Source of the DNA: Streptomyces venezuelae
GTDB taxonomy: Bacteria; Actinomycetota; Actinomycetes; Streptomycetales; Streptomycetaceae
DNA: 64,000 nucleotides
NCBI RefSeq assembly: GCF_008642295.1
Contig: NZ_CP029190.1
Coordinates: 4,075,501 to 4,139,500, forward strand
Direction: 5' to 3'
This document shows positions 25,996 through 35,161 of this stretch, piece by piece. Position numbers and translations under genes: made by a program. Below the pieces are notes generated by a model. The model was not told the DNA's origin. It saw nothing but the letters and a program-made list of their open reading frames with translations, and did no database searches. Each line of letters starts with the position of its first letter. The stretch's first letter is position 1.

Positions 25996-27120
25996 CTAGC
26001 GGAGTATGCCCTCGATGAAGTCCGAGCCGATCCGCGCAACTATGGACAGATCCAACTGGTGCTGGGCATAACGCCCCTGACGGCGGGTGTGCAGCAGCCC
26101 GGCCTTCTTCAGCACGGCCAGGTGCCGGGACACCTCCGGCGGGGTGATCCCATGGACGTTCGCCAGCTCGCTCGTCGTGTACGAGGCCCGGGCCAGGCTC
26201 CGGCACAGCATCATCCGCATCGGATGGGCCAGGGCCTCCATCCGCCGTTGCAGCAGCTCCACCGAGCCCGGCGCGGTGGCCAGTTCGGGGGAGCCGAGCG
26301 GGTAGTGCACCACCGGGCGCCAGCCGGGTGCGTGCAGCACCAGCAGATGCGGCCAGCCGAAGTGTGTGGGGACGAAGACCAGTCCGGCGCCGACGGCCGG
26401 ATCGGTGGCGGTGGTCGACCCGTTGACCAGTTTGTCCGCGGTGATCCTGGTACCCGCCTCGTCCACGCTGAGCGCCGCCGAGACCTCCTTCAGCACCGCC
26501 GGCAGCCCCTTGCGGCGCAGCACCTGCGTCTTGTGCCGGACGTCGGCGGTCTGCTGCGGCTCGATCCGCCGCCACATCTCCGCGAAGAAGGCCGCCTCGC
26601 ACTCCTCGATCAGGCGGCGCAGCCAGGCCCGCACGGCCGCGGTGTCGTCCAGCAGCCGGGTGGAGAACTCCAGCCGGCCGGGGCCGAGGGCGGCAGCCGC
26701 CTCCAGGGCCCTGGCGCGGGCGCCGGCATCCGTCAGCGGCGAGGGCCCGATGCCCTCGTTGTAGTGCACCGGCCAGGAGTGCTCCAGGGCGGCCGTCACG
26801 AACGTCTCGTCGTCCAGCCGGTCGAGTACGTCGAGCTCCTCGGCCAGCGTCGCCGCGGGCAGCCCGGTGCCGTCCGGGATCCTGGCGAAGGCCATGAAGA
26901 TGTCGGCGAAGGAGCTCCGCCACAGGAAATCGCACTCCAGCAGCCGGTCCGCGAGGCACGGGTCGAGCGCGGCGGCGGTGGCGGCGGTCCAGGAGGCGAG
27001 CCCGGGGTGGTGGGCGGGCTGGGAGAGCGCGTGCAGGGCCATGCAGAGCTCCGCGAGCGGCGAGGGCGCGAAGGCGATCCGCTCCGCCGGGAGCCCGGCA
27101 ATGTCGATGGTGACGCTCAT
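25996..27120 (-). CDS. ArsR-like regulator with N-terminal DUF5937-type domain
   Basis: A 374-residue protein. The first 270 residues form an Actinobacteria-specific domain (start MSVTIDIAGLPAERIAFAPSPLAELCMALH) that I recall as DUF5937. The last 85 residues are a winged helix of ArsR type: RRMEALAHPMRMMLCRSLARASYTTSELANVHGITPPEVSRHLAVLKKAGLLHTRRQGRYAQHQL. No CXC metal site is visible, so it is probably not a metal sensor. It faces a 67-codon gene across a gap containing a long inverted repeat, consistent with autoregulation. Confidence 0.85.
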   Translation of the reverse strand: MSVTIDIAGLPAERIAFAPSPLAELCMALHALSQPAHHPGLASWTAATAAALDPCLADRLLECDFLWRSSFADIFMAFARIPDGTGLPAATLAEELDVLDRLDDETFVTAALEHSWPVHYNEGIGPSPLTDAGARARALEAAAALGPGRLEFSTRLLDDTAAVRAWLRRLIEECEAAFFAEMWRRIEPQQTADVRHKTQVLRRKGLPAVLKEVSAALSVDEAGTRITADKLVNGSTTATDPAVGAGLVFVPTHFGWPHLLVLHAPGWRPVVHYPLGSPELATAPGSVELLQRRMEALAHPMRMMLCRSLARASYTTSELANVHGITPPEVSRHLAVLKKAGLLHTRRQGRYAQHQLDLSIVARIGSDFIEGILR

Positions 27121-27201
27121 TGCGCCATTCTGCCGGGGCCCGCGAGCCGGGCTCTTCCCGTCAGGGCCATCTGCGGGGCGGCCATCCGGGGCCGCGGTCG
27201 G

Positions 27202-27242
27202 CCCGCCCGTCGATTGACGGGGGCCGTCAACCGACGGGCGGG
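27202..27242. promoter_or_regulatory. Long inverted repeat between the ArsR-like gene and a small gene
   Basis: Two 19-base arms, 27202-27220 and 27224-27242, pair with a single mismatch around the trinucleotide GGG. It is centred about 100 bases upstream of the regulator start and 50 bases upstream of the small gene start. The position between divergent genes fits an operator better than a terminator, since neither gene ends here. Confidence 0.6.
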
Positions 27243-27270
27243 GGGTACGGGCCGGGTCCAGGGTGGATAC

Positions 27271-27474
27271 ATGACCGCGATCGAGCAGTACCTCATCGAC
27301 ACCTACCGGGCCGCCCAGCACGGCGATCCGCTGCCGCCGCCACCGGGCCGCGAGGACCTCGCGGTGCTGCGGCGGGCCCGCTCCTACGCACAGTGCCGCG
27401 CGGTGCTGGACGGCCGCCCGGCGGCCCACCCCTGGCGCGCCGCGCTGCACCGCCTGCGGCTGCACCGACCCTGA
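27271..27474 (+). CDS. 67-aa protein of unknown function
   Basis: A short soluble protein starting MTAIEQYLIDTYRAAQHGD, followed by a Pro-rich patch PLPPPPGRED and a basic C-terminal half rich in Arg, Ala and His. The ATG at 27271 is preceded by GGGTGG. It is divergent from the ArsR-like regulator with the long inverted repeat in its upstream region, so it may be that regulator's target. I recognise no family beyond small Streptomyces proteins with a similar start. Confidence 0.6.
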   Translation: MTAIEQYLIDTYRAAQHGDPLPPPPGREDLAVLRRARSYAQCRAVLDGRPAAHPWRAALHRLRLHRP

Positions 27475-27518
27475 CCCCGACCCGCCTCCGAGGCGGCGCC
27501 GACAGCCGGGCCGTGCGG

Positions 27519-28643
27519 CTACAGCCGGGCCGTGAACTCCGCCACGGCCGCCCGTACGTCCTCCGCCGTCCACGACAGCCCCGGCTCCGTCACCGTCACC
27601 TCGGTCACCGCCAGCCCCGGCGGACCGTCCGGCGACCACACCCGGAACAGCGCCGTGCCCGTCTCCTCCGCCTGCCGCACCGACGCCTCGGTCAGCCGGT
27701 CCGCGTCATAGGGCAGCCACACCTGGAACTGGTGGGTGTGCGGGACCTCCGGGTGCACCCTGAACCACGGCACCCCGGCCTCCGCGAACCCCGCCCCCAG
27801 CGCCTCCGCGACCCTGCGGGCCTGCGCCACGTACGACGGCAGCCTCGGCAGCTCCCGGTCCAGCCCGGCCAGCGCCGCCAGCGCCTGCGGGAACTGCTGG
27901 AAGATCTGCCCGCCGTACCGGTGCCGCCACACCCGGGTCTCCGCCACGAAGTCCCGCGGCCCGGCCAGCGCGGCTCCGCTCAGCCCGCCCAGCGACTTGT
28001 AGAAGGACACGTAGACGCTGTCCGCGAGCCCGGCGATCTCCGACAGGGGTCGCCCGAAGTGCACGGTGGTCTCCCACAGCCGCGCGCCGTCGAAGTGGAC
28101 CACCGCCTCCCGCTCCCGGGCGGCCTCCACCAGCTCCTCCAGCTCCTCCCACGAGGGCAGCAGGAACCCCGCGTCCCGCAGCGGCAGCTCCACCATCAGC
28201 GTCCCGAAGGGCTCCGGGAGGTCCCGCACCTCCTCCGCCGTCGGCTGCCGCCGGCTGCGCGTCGGATGGGTGGTCCGCAGCCCCGACACCGCCGACAGCG
28301 CCCCGCCCTCCCACATCTCCGGATGGCTGAGCGGGTGCAGCGCCACCAGCGGGTTCCCGGTCCGGCCCGCCCAGCAGCGCAGGGCCACCTGCTGGGCCAT
28401 CGTGCCGGACGGGAAGAACGCCGCGTCCTGGGTGCCCAGCAGCTCCGCCACCCGCCGCTCCAGGTCCGCGACCACCCCGTCGCCGTACAGGTCCACCGGC
28501 TGGTCCGGGTCGTAGTCCAGCCCGGTCAGCCGCTCCAGCAGCTCCCCGAGTCCGGGCTCGCGCACGCTCCGGCTCAGCGACCGCCGGGCCTTGCGCCAGG
28601 CCGCGGTCCACCGCTCCTGCTTGTTCGTGTCCTCGTCGCTCAT
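27519..28643 (-). CDS. PLP-dependent threonine-aldolase-like lyase
   Basis: A fold-type I PLP enzyme of the beta-eliminating lyase/low-specificity threonine aldolase group, about 374 residues. Visible blocks are LYGDGVVADLERRVAELLGTQDAAFFPSGTMAQQ (cofactor-binding half), SHPEMWEGGAL, VVHFDGARLWE with the cofactor-binding Asp, and SFYKSLGG with the likely Schiff-base lysine. Its natural substrate may be threonine, allo-threonine or phenylserine, which sequence cannot settle. ATG at 28643 is used; an ATG at 28655 and GTG at 28658 are alternatives. Convergent with the 67-aa gene. Confidence 0.88.
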   Translation of the reverse strand: MSDEDTNKQERWTAAWRKARRSLSRSVREPGLGELLERLTGLDYDPDQPVDLYGDGVVADLERRVAELLGTQDAAFFPSGTMAQQVALRCWAGRTGNPLVALHPLSHPEMWEGGALSAVSGLRTTHPTRSRRQPTAEEVRDLPEPFGTLMVELPLRDAGFLLPSWEELEELVEAAREREAVVHFDGARLWETTVHFGRPLSEIAGLADSVYVSFYKSLGGLSGAALAGPRDFVAETRVWRHRYGGQIFQQFPQALAALAGLDRELPRLPSYVAQARRVAEALGAGFAEAGVPWFRVHPEVPHTHQFQVWLPYDADRLTEASVRQAEETGTALFRVWSPDGPPGLAVTEVTVTEPGLSWTAEDVRAAVAEFTARL

Positions 28644-28835
28644 GCCGCCGATCATCACTCGCCGGCGGCGCCGGGGGCGTGCCCTTTTCCCACCGAGGCC
28701 GCCGGGCCGCCCCGCCCGGGCCCCGCCCGCACCCCGCCCGCCCCGCCACGACAGGGGCCGCGCACACCCCAGGGGCTAGCATGGCGACGTATCGTCCGGT
28801 ACCCCTCGCGGACTGGAACGGAAGGCCCTCCCCGC

Positions 28836-29804
28836 GTGAACGCAACACAGCAGGCCCGCCCTGCCCGGCTCACCGTCGGTGTCGTCGGCGCCGGCCGCGT
28901 CGGCCCCGCGCTGGCACGTGCCCTGCAACTGGCCGGACACCGGCCCGTCGCCGTGTCCGGAGTCTCCGACGCCTCCGTGCGCCGGGCCGCGGAGATGCTG
29001 CCCGGCGTACCGCTCGTACCGGCCGCCCAGGTGCTCGAACTGGCGGACCTGGTGCTCCTCACCGTCCCCGACGACGCACTGCCGCCGCTGGTGGCGGGCC
29101 TCGCCGAAACCGGCGCGGTCCGGCCCGGCCAGCTGCTCGTCCACACCTCCGGCCGGTACGGGACGGCCGTACTCGACCCCGCCCGCAGGGCCGGCGCCCT
29201 GCCACTGGCCCTGCACCCCGCGATGACCTTCACCGGGACCACGGTCGACGTGGACCGGCTGGCCGGCTGCTCCTTCGGGGTCACCGCCCCCGACGAGCTG
29301 CGGCTCGCCGCCGAGGCGCTGGTGATCGAGATGGGCGGGGAGCCCGAATGGATCGCGGAAGCCTCCCGCCCGCTCTACCACGCCGCCCTCGCGCTCGGCG
29401 CGAACCACCTGGTCACCCTGGTCGCCCAGGCCATGGAACTGCTCCGCACCGCCGGGGTCGAGCACCCCGACCGGATGCTCGGCCCGCTGCTCGGCGCAGC
29501 CCTCGACAACGCCCTGCGGTCCGGGGACGCCGCCCTGACCGGGCCGGTGGCCCGCGGTGATGCCGGGACCGTCGCCGCCCATGTCGCGGAACTGCGCAAG
29601 TTCGCCCCCGGCACCGTCGCCGGGTACCTCGCGATGGCTCGTACCACCGCCGACCGCGCCCTCGCCCAGGGCCTGCTCAAGCCCGAACTCGCCGAGGACC
29701 TGCTCGACGTCCTGGCGGACACCGCAGCGGACCGGCCGGACGGACCGGACGGGCCCGATGCCCCGCCCGGTACCGGCGGATCCCGAGGAGGGGACGGACG
29801 ATGA
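28836..29804 (+). CDS. Rossmann-like / DUF2520 protein of the pantothenate operon
   Basis: A 322-residue protein. The N-terminal Rossmann domain has [16 protein letters not shown] with the GxGxxG dinucleotide motif and [16 protein letters not shown]. The C-terminal DUF2520 helical domain contains [18 protein letters not shown] and [19 protein letters not shown] Pro/Asp/Gly tail follows. GTG at 28836 has GGAAGG about ten bases upstream. Its stop overlaps the panC start as ATGA, so it is translationally coupled to pantothenate synthesis. The overall plan resembles ketopantoate reductase and 6-phosphogluconate dehydrogenase relatives. A reductase role in the same pathway is likely by context but not shown. 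Confidence 0.85.
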   Translation: MNATQQARPARLTVGVVGAGRVGPALARALQLAGHRPVAVSGVSDASVRRAAEMLPGVPLVPAAQVLELADLVLLTVPDDALPPLVAGLAETGAVRPGQLLVHTSGRYGTAVLDPARRAGALPLALHPAMTFTGTTVDVDRLAGCSFGVTAPDELRLAAEALVIEMGGEPEWIAEASRPLYHAALALGANHLVTLVAQAMELLRTAGVEHPDRMLGPLLGAALDNALRSGDAALTGPVARGDAGTVAAHVAELRKFAPGTVAGYLAMARTTADRALAQGLLKPELAEDLLDVLADTAADRPDGPDGPDAPPGTGGSRGGDGR

Positions 29805-30793
29805 CCACCAAGCTGATCGGCACCGGCGAGGAGCTCCACACCCTGCCCCGGCACGGCCGCCGCGCCGTCGTGATGACCATGGGCGCCCTCCACGAGGGCC
29901 ACGCCACCCTGGTCCGCGCCGCCCGAGAGCACGCCGGCCCCGACGGCCAGGTCGTGGTCACCGTCTTCGTCAACCCGCTCCAGTTCGGGGCCGGCGAGGA
30001 CCTCGACCGCTACCCCCGCACCCTCGACGCCGACCTCCGGATCGCCGAGGACGCCGGCGCCGACGTGGTCTTCGCCCCCGCCGTCGACGAGGTCTACCCC
30101 GGCGGCTACCCGCAGGTACGGATCTCCGCCGGCCCCATGGGCACCCTGCTGGAAGGCGCCACCCGCCCCGGCCACTTCGACGGCATGCTCACCGTCGTCG
30201 CCAAGCTCCTCCACCTCACCCGCCCCGACACCGCCTTCTTCGGCCAGAAGGACGCCCAGCAACTCGCCCTGATCCGGCGCATGGTGACGGACCTCAACTT
30301 CCCCGTCGGGATCGTCGGCGTGCCCACCGTCCGGGAAACCGACGGGCTCGCCCTGTCCAGCCGCAACCGCTACCTGTCCGCCCCGGAGCGCCGTACCGCG
30401 CTGGCCCTCTCCCGGGCCCTGTTCGCCGGCCGCGACCGGCTCGCCGCACAGGCCGCGCTCGCCGCCCGCGCCGAGGCCACCGGCTCCACCGAGGCCCGGG
30501 CCACCGCCCTCGCCAAGCTCGGCGAAGCCCGCGCCTCCGCCGACGCGCACGCCGTCTCGGTGGCCGGCGCCGGACTCCCCGACGCCGTACGGGCCGCCGC
30601 CCGCGCCGTCCTCGACGACGCGGCCCGCGCCGACGTGCCCCTGGTCCTGGACTACCTCGCCCTCGTCGACCCCGCAGACTTCACCGAGATCCCGGCCGAC
30701 TTCGCCGGCGAGGCCGTCCTGGCCGTCGCCGCGAAGGTCGGGACCACCCGGCTGATCGACAACATCCCATTGGAGTTCGGAGCACACGCGTGA
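29801..30793 (+). CDS. panC: Pantothenate synthetase
   Basis: Joins pantoate and beta-alanine with ATP via a pantoyl-adenylate. Motifs present: [16 protein letters not shown] (nucleotide-binding HIGH-like), [32 protein letters not shown], and [11 protein letters not shown] with the KMSKS-like loop. At 330 residues it is about 40 longer than typical enzymes; the extra length is an Ala-rich stretch around 215-250. Start and stop both overlap neighbours by four bases (ATGA with the DUF2520 gene, GTGA with nadB), so the operon is tightly coupled. Confidence 0.95.
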   Translation: MTTKLIGTGEELHTLPRHGRRAVVMTMGALHEGHATLVRAAREHAGPDGQVVVTVFVNPLQFGAGEDLDRYPRTLDADLRIAEDAGADVVFAPAVDEVYPGGYPQVRISAGPMGTLLEGATRPGHFDGMLTVVAKLLHLTRPDTAFFGQKDAQQLALIRRMVTDLNFPVGIVGVPTVRETDGLALSSRNRYLSAPERRTALALSRALFAGRDRLAAQAALAARAEATGSTEARATALAKLGEARASADAHAVSVAGAGLPDAVRAAARAVLDDAARADVPLVLDYLALVDPADFTEIPADFAGEAVLAVAAKVGTTRLIDNIPLEFGAHA

Positions 30794-32556
30794 GCACCTC
30801 GTCAGGCAGAGCCACCACCGGAGACGGCAGCGGGACCGGCATACGGCTGCACGCCCCGGCCCCCGGCTGGGCCCTCGGCGCCGACGTGGTGGTCGTCGGC
30901 TCCGGTGTCGCCGGCCTGACGGCCGCGCTGCGCTGCGCCGCCGCCGGCCGCCGTACCGTCGTGGTCACCAAGGCCCGGCTCGACGACGGATCCACCCGCT
31001 GGGCCCAGGGCGGCATCGCCGCCGCGCTCGGCGAGGGCGACACCCCCGAGCAGCACCTCGACGACACCCTGGTCGCGGGCGCCGGACTCTGCGACGAGGC
31101 CGCCGTACGCCTGCTCGTCACCGAAGGCCCCGGCGCGGTCCGCCGGCTGATCGCGACCGGCGCCGAGTTCGACCGGGACGCCGACACCGGCGAGATAGAG
31201 CTGACCCGGGAAGGCGGCCACCACCGCCGGCGCATCGCGCACGCCGGCGGCGACGCCACCGGCGCCGAGATCTCCCGGGCACTGGTCGAAGCCGTCCACG
31301 CGGCCGGCATCGAGACGGTCGAGAACGCGCTCGTCCTGGACCTGCTCCAGGACGCCGAAGGCCGCACCGCCGGAGTCACCCTGCACGTCATGGGCGAGGG
31401 CCAGCACGACGGCGTGGGCGCCGTCCACGCCCCCGCCGTGATCCTCGCGACCGGCGGCATGGGACAGGTCTTCTCCGCCACCACCAACCCGTCCGTCTCG
31501 ACGGGAGACGGGGTGGCGCTGGCCCTGCGCGCCGGAGCCGAGGTCTCCGACCTGGAGTTCGTGCAGTTCCACCCGACCGTGCTGTTCCTCGGCCCGGACG
31601 CGGAAGGGCAGCAGCCGCTGGTCTCCGAGGCCGTGCGCGGCGAAGGCGCGTACCTGGTCGACGCGGACGGGGTCCGGTTCATGACCGGGCAGCACGAGCT
31701 CGCCGAGCTCGCCCCCCGCGACATCGTCGCCAAGGGCATCATGCGCCGCATGCAGGAGCAGGGCGCCCACCACATGTTCCTGGACGCCCGCCACTTCGGC
31801 CGCCAGATGTGGGAGCAGCGGTTCCCCACCATCCTCGCCGCCTGCCGTTCCCACGGCATCGACCCGGTCACCGAGCCGATCCCGGTCGCCCCCGCCGCGC
31901 ACTACGCCAGCGGCGGCGTACGGACCGACCTGCGCGGACGCACCACCGTGCCCGGGCTCTACGCATGCGGCGAGGTCGCCTGCACCGGCGTCCACGGCGC
32001 CAACCGGCTCGCCTCCAACTCCCTGCTGGAAGGCCTGGTCTTCGCCGAGCGGATCGCCGAGGACATCGTCGCGGACGCGCCCGCCTCGGCCGGCCCCGGT
32101 GTCCCGGTGCCCTTCCGCGGCCCGCTGCTGCCCGCCGAGGCCCGCCTCGACATCCAGCGGATCATGACCCAGGGCGCGGGCGTGCTGCGCTCCGCCGACT
32201 CCCTGCGCGCCGCCGCCGACGCCCTCGACTCGCTGTACGCCGCCGCGCTCTACGACCTGGAGATGCACGGCAAGACCGCCGAACCCGGGGTGGACACCTG
32301 GGAGGCCACCAACCTGCTGTGCGTCGCCCGGGTCCTGGTCGCCGCGGCCCGCCGCCGCGAGGAGACCCGCGGCTGCCACTGGCGCGAGGACCACCCCGAC
32401 CGCGAGGACACCACCTGGCGACGGCACCTCGTGGTACGCCTGTCCCGGACCGAGAAGCGCGCCCTGGTCGTGACCGAGACCGACACCGCGGACTTCCCGT
32501 CCGTGGACACGCCCCTCCGCACCCCCGTGCACCCCATCCTGAGCCAGGAGTCGTAA
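30790..32556 (+). CDS. nadB: L-aspartate oxidase
   Basis: FAD enzyme that oxidises L-aspartate to iminoaspartate for NAD synthesis. A 588-residue protein with the FAD motif [14 protein letters not shown] near residue 35, [13 protein letters not shown], the [14 protein letters not shown] loop, and [19 protein letters not shown]. Succinate dehydrogenase-like C-terminal helices follow. GTG at 30790 overlaps the panC stop. The usual partner nadA is absent from the visible operon; it must lie elsewhere, as is normal for Streptomyces. nadC follows two bases after the stop. Confidence 0.95.
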   Translation: MSTSSGRATTGDGSGTGIRLHAPAPGWALGADVVVVGSGVAGLTAALRCAAAGRRTVVVTKARLDDGSTRWAQGGIAAALGEGDTPEQHLDDTLVAGAGLCDEAAVRLLVTEGPGAVRRLIATGAEFDRDADTGEIELTREGGHHRRRIAHAGGDATGAEISRALVEAVHAAGIETVENALVLDLLQDAEGRTAGVTLHVMGEGQHDGVGAVHAPAVILATGGMGQVFSATTNPSVSTGDGVALALRAGAEVSDLEFVQFHPTVLFLGPDAEGQQPLVSEAVRGEGAYLVDADGVRFMTGQHELAELAPRDIVAKGIMRRMQEQGAHHMFLDARHFGRQMWEQRFPTILAACRSHGIDPVTEPIPVAPAAHYASGGVRTDLRGRTTVPGLYACGEVACTGVHGANRLASNSLLEGLVFAERIAEDIVADAPASAGPGVPVPFRGPLLPAEARLDIQRIMTQGAGVLRSADSLRAAADALDSLYAAALYDLEMHGKTAEPGVDTWEATNLLCVARVLVAAARRREETRGCHWREDHPDREDTTWRRHLVVRLSRTEKRALVVTETDTADFPSVDTPLRTPVHPILSQES

Positions 32557-32558
32557 CC

Positions 32559-33569
32559 GTGAGCACCTCCGAGCAGCACGAGCAGCACGAGCACCCCGAA
32601 CTTCCGCTGGTCGACCAGAACGCCGAGGGCGGCGGCTGCGGCGACGACTGTGCCTGCGGCGGCGAGGAGTCCGGCCTCGACCCGGCCCTCGCCCAGCTCC
32701 TGGCGGACGCCGGCCTCGACCCGTACGAGGTCGAGGCGATCGCCGAGATGGCCGTCTCCGAGGACCTGGACGGCGGCGTGGACGTCACCACCGTCGCCAC
32801 CGTGCCGGAGGACGCCACCGCCACCGCCGACTTCACGGCGCGGGAGGCCGGGGTCGTCGCCGGGCTGCGGATCGCCGAAGCCGTGTTCTCCGTCGTGTGC
32901 ACCGACACCTTCGAGGTCGAGCGGCACGTGGAGGACGGCGACCGGGTCGAGGCCGGACAGGTGCTGCTGTCCGTGACCGGGCGCACCCGCGACCTGCTGA
33001 CCGGAGAACGCAGCGCGCTCAACATCGTCTGCCGGCTGTCGGGCATCGCGACGGCCACCCGCCGGTGGGCCGATGCCCTCGACGGCACCGGCGCGAAGGT
33101 CCGGGACACCCGCAAGACCACCCCGGGGCTGCGCTCCCTGGAGAAGTACGCGGTCCGGTGCGGCGGCGGCGTCAACCACCGCATGTCGCTGGCGGACGCG
33201 GCGCTGGTGAAGGACAACCACGTGGTGGCGGCGGGCGGGGTCGCCCAGGCGTTCAAGGCCGTCCGGGCCGCCTTCCCGGACGTGCCGGTCGAGGTCGAGG
33301 TCGACACCCTGCACCAGTGCCGCGAGGCCATGGACGCGGGCGCCGACCTGATCCTGCTCGACAACTTCACCCCGATGGACACCGAGGAAGCGGTCATCCT
33401 CAACCGCGAGCACAACAAGGGGCGGGCGGTCCTGGAGTCCTCGGGCCGGCTGACCCTGGAGAACGCGCGGGCGTATGCGCAGACGGGCGTCGACTACCTG
33501 GCGGTGGGCGGGCTGACGCACTCCTCGCCGATCCTGGACATCGGCCTGGACCTGCGCGAGGCGGTGTAA
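32559..33569 (+). CDS. nadC: Nicotinate-nucleotide pyrophosphorylase (quinolinate phosphoribosyltransferase)
   Basis: Converts quinolinate and PRPP to nicotinate mononucleotide. The 336-residue protein has the family blocks GERSALNIVCRLSGIAT, RDTRKTTPGLRSLEKYAVRCGGG, LVKDNH, VEVEVDTLHQ, LILLDNF and GVDYLAVGGLTHS. An N-terminal extension of about 40 residues precedes the catalytic fold and contains cysteines at 27, 31 and 33 in GGGCGDDCACGG, which is not part of the canonical enzyme. GTG at 32559 is supported by CCAGGAG about ten bases upstream. coaX starts three bases after the stop. Confidence 0.95.
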   Translation: MSTSEQHEQHEHPELPLVDQNAEGGGCGDDCACGGEESGLDPALAQLLADAGLDPYEVEAIAEMAVSEDLDGGVDVTTVATVPEDATATADFTAREAGVVAGLRIAEAVFSVVCTDTFEVERHVEDGDRVEAGQVLLSVTGRTRDLLTGERSALNIVCRLSGIATATRRWADALDGTGAKVRDTRKTTPGLRSLEKYAVRCGGGVNHRMSLADAALVKDNHVVAAGGVAQAFKAVRAAFPDVPVEVEVDTLHQCREAMDAGADLILLDNFTPMDTEEAVILNREHNKGRAVLESSGRLTLENARAYAQTGVDYLAVGGLTHSSPILDIGLDLREAV

Positions 33570-33572
33570 GCG

Positions 33573-34382
33573 ATGCTGCTGACCATCGACGTCGGCAACT
33601 CCCAGACCGTGCTGGGGCTGTTCGACGGACCCGAGATCATCGAGCACTGGCGGATCTCGACCGACCCGCGGCGCACCGCGGACGAACTGGCCGTGCTGAT
33701 GCAGGGCCTGATGGGCATGCACCCGATGCTCGGCAGCGAGCTGGGCGATGGGATCCACGGGATCGCGATCTGCTCGACGGTGCCGTCCGTCCTGCACGAA
33801 CTGCGCGAGGTCACCCGGCGGTACTACGGCGACGTGCCGGCGGTGCTGGTCGAGCCGGGCGTCAAGACGGGCGTGCCGATCCTGACCGACAACCCGAAGG
33901 AGGTCGGCTCGGACCGGATCATCAACGCGTGTGCGGCGGTGGAGCTGTACGGCGGGCCGGCCATCGTCGTCGACTTCGGGACGGCGACCACCTTCGACGC
34001 GGTGTCGGCGCGCGGCGAGTACGTGGGCGGGGTCATCGCCCCCGGCATCGAGATCTCGATGGAGGCGCTGGGGGTGCGCGGGGCGCAGCTCCGGAAGATC
34101 GAGCTGGCGCGCCCGCGGAACGTGATCGGCAAGTCGACGGTCGAGGCGATGCAGTCCGGTGTGGTGTACGGGTTCGCCGGGCAGGTCGACGGGGTCGTCA
34201 CGCGGATGGCGAGGGAACTGGTCGGGCCGAACGGCGACCCGGACGATGTGCGGATCATCGCGACGGGCGGGCTGGCGCCGATGGTGCTGGGGGAGTCCGC
34301 GGTGATCGACGATCACGAGCCGTGGCTGACGCTGATCGGGCTGCGGCTGGTGTACGAGCGGAACGCACCGAACTTCGGCTGA
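33573..34382 (+). CDS. coaX: Type III pantothenate kinase
   Basis: Phosphorylates pantothenate in the first step of CoA synthesis; type III enzymes are not inhibited by CoA. Motifs: TIDVGNSQTVLGLF (phosphate 1), IVVDFGTATTFDAV (phosphate 2), GGVIAPGIEISMEAL, and a late ATGGLAPMV (adenosine) block. 269 residues. It completes an operon that makes pantothenate, consumes it, and makes NAD from aspartate. A strong terminator follows. Confidence 0.95.
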   Translation: MLLTIDVGNSQTVLGLFDGPEIIEHWRISTDPRRTADELAVLMQGLMGMHPMLGSELGDGIHGIAICSTVPSVLHELREVTRRYYGDVPAVLVEPGVKTGVPILTDNPKEVGSDRIINACAAVELYGGPAIVVDFGTATTFDAVSARGEYVGGVIAPGIEISMEALGVRGAQLRKIELARPRNVIGKSTVEAMQSGVVYGFAGQVDGVVTRMARELVGPNGDPDDVRIIATGGLAPMVLGESAVIDDHEPWLTLIGLRLVYERNAPNFG

Positions 34383-34408
34383 GGCCCGAGGCCCGAGGCC
34401 CGAGGCCC
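34383..34408. repeat. Short tandem repeat GGCCCGA
   Basis: The 7-base unit GGCCCGA occurs three full times in a row plus a partial copy, directly after the coaX stop. It is untranslated and probably a slippage product. Confidence 0.6.
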
Positions 34409-34432
34409 TGGGAACGGCGTGTTGTACGAGGT

Positions 34433-34474
34433 CCGGAGGCGGGCCGCGCGAAGTGCTGCGCGGCCCGCCTCCGG
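34433..34474. terminator. Strong bidirectional terminator after coaX
   Basis: A perfect 17-bp stem: 34433-34449 pairs with 34458-34474 around an 8-base loop GAAGTGCT. It lies 50 bases after coaX and 17 bases beyond the stop of the convergent minus-strand gene. Confidence 0.85.
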
Positions 34475-34491
34475 CGTGACCGGGGCCCGGG

Positions 34492-34803
34492 TCAGACCGG
34501 AGGGCGGCCCGGGGTGGGGGTCGGGGGAGGGGACGGCAGTGGGGGGCCGGGGTTGGGCGGGGGCTCCGGATAGCCGGGGTTGCGGTGCTTCTCCATCGTG
34601 ATCCTGGCCCAGGTCAGTCCGTAGACCCCCAGGGGCGGGAAGAGTTCGGTGCGGACCGGGTAGCCCTGCTCCGCGCAGGAGAGGCAGAGCAGGTCGCGGC
34701 TGGTGCCGGGCGGTGAGGTGCGTACCGCCTGGACCGGATCCCGCCAGCACGCTTCGCAGGTCACGACGTCCGTCGCGGTGGTGACGAACTCGGCTGTGAT
34801 CAC
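34492..34803 (-). CDS. Small protein with two CxxC motifs and a Pro-rich tail
   Basis: A 103-residue protein of unknown function. The first half contains VVTCEACWRDP and LLCLSCAEQGYP, two CxxC pairs about 35 residues apart that could bind one zinc ion. The last 25 residues are almost all Pro, Gly, Thr and Ser. GTG at 34803 has GAGGTG about eight bases upstream, which overlaps the end of the preceding small gene. The two genes are only four bases apart and likely one operon, divergent from a GntR regulator. Confidence 0.65.
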   Translation of the reverse strand: MITAEFVTTATDVVTCEACWRDPVQAVRTSPPGTSRDLLCLSCAEQGYPVRTELFPPLGVYGLTWARITMEKHRNPGYPEPPPNPGPPLPSPPPTPTPGRPPV

Positions 34804-34807
34804 TCGT

Positions 34808-35050
34808 TCACCTCGAATCCTTGTCGATCTCGACCCACACCGTGTCGCCGTCGTGGGTGCGCAGATGGCCGTAGCGGGCCCCTTGGGAGAGTGCGCCGAG
34901 GATCGCCGCGTGCCTCGTCGCGGCGAGTTCTGCGGGGAGGTCCGCCTCGATCCGGATGCCGTCGACGGTGCTGACCAGCCTCGGTTCGGTGCCGGTCGCG
35001 GCGGCGAGCAGGGCGGCCAGGGCCGCGGCCTGGGTCTCGACGGAACGCAC
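34808..35050 (-). CDS. 80-aa hypothetical protein, first gene of a two-gene operon
   Basis: A short soluble acidic protein (ETQAAALAALLAAATGTEPRLVSTVDGIRIEADLP, then HAAILGALSQGARYGHLRTHDGDTVWVEID). The pattern of alternating strands and a helix suggests a small alpha/beta fold. GTG at 35050 is preceded by AGGGGG. It is divergent from the GntR regulator with two small inverted repeats between them, so it is a plausible target. I do not recognise the family. Confidence 0.65.
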   Translation of the reverse strand: MRSVETQAAALAALLAAATGTEPRLVSTVDGIRIEADLPAELAATRHAAILGALSQGARYGHLRTHDGDTVWVEIDKDSR

Positions 35051-35065
35051 GGGGCCCCCTCGGGG

Positions 35066-35104
35066 TGAGCGATTGGTCGCTCATCGTAATGCTGAATGCT
35101 CAGC
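35066..35104. promoter_or_regulatory. Two inverted repeats in the GntR divergent region
   Basis: TGAGCGA-TTGG-TCGCTCA (35066-35083) and GCTGA-ATGC-TCAGC (35091-35104) are both perfect, with four-base centres 23 bases apart. They lie just upstream of the small minus-strand operon and 60-95 bases upstream of the GntR gene. Candidate GntR operators. Confidence 0.5.
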
Positions 35105-35161
35105 TTCAACCTGATGGGTTAGCTTGTCAACGTCGGGATAGACAGGGACAGGACGGCCCAA

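Noticed and set aside
27201..27260. Vegetative promoter using TTGACG in the long inverted repeat
   Set aside because: TTGACG occurs in one arm, but no -10-like hexamer lies at 16-19 bases on either strand.
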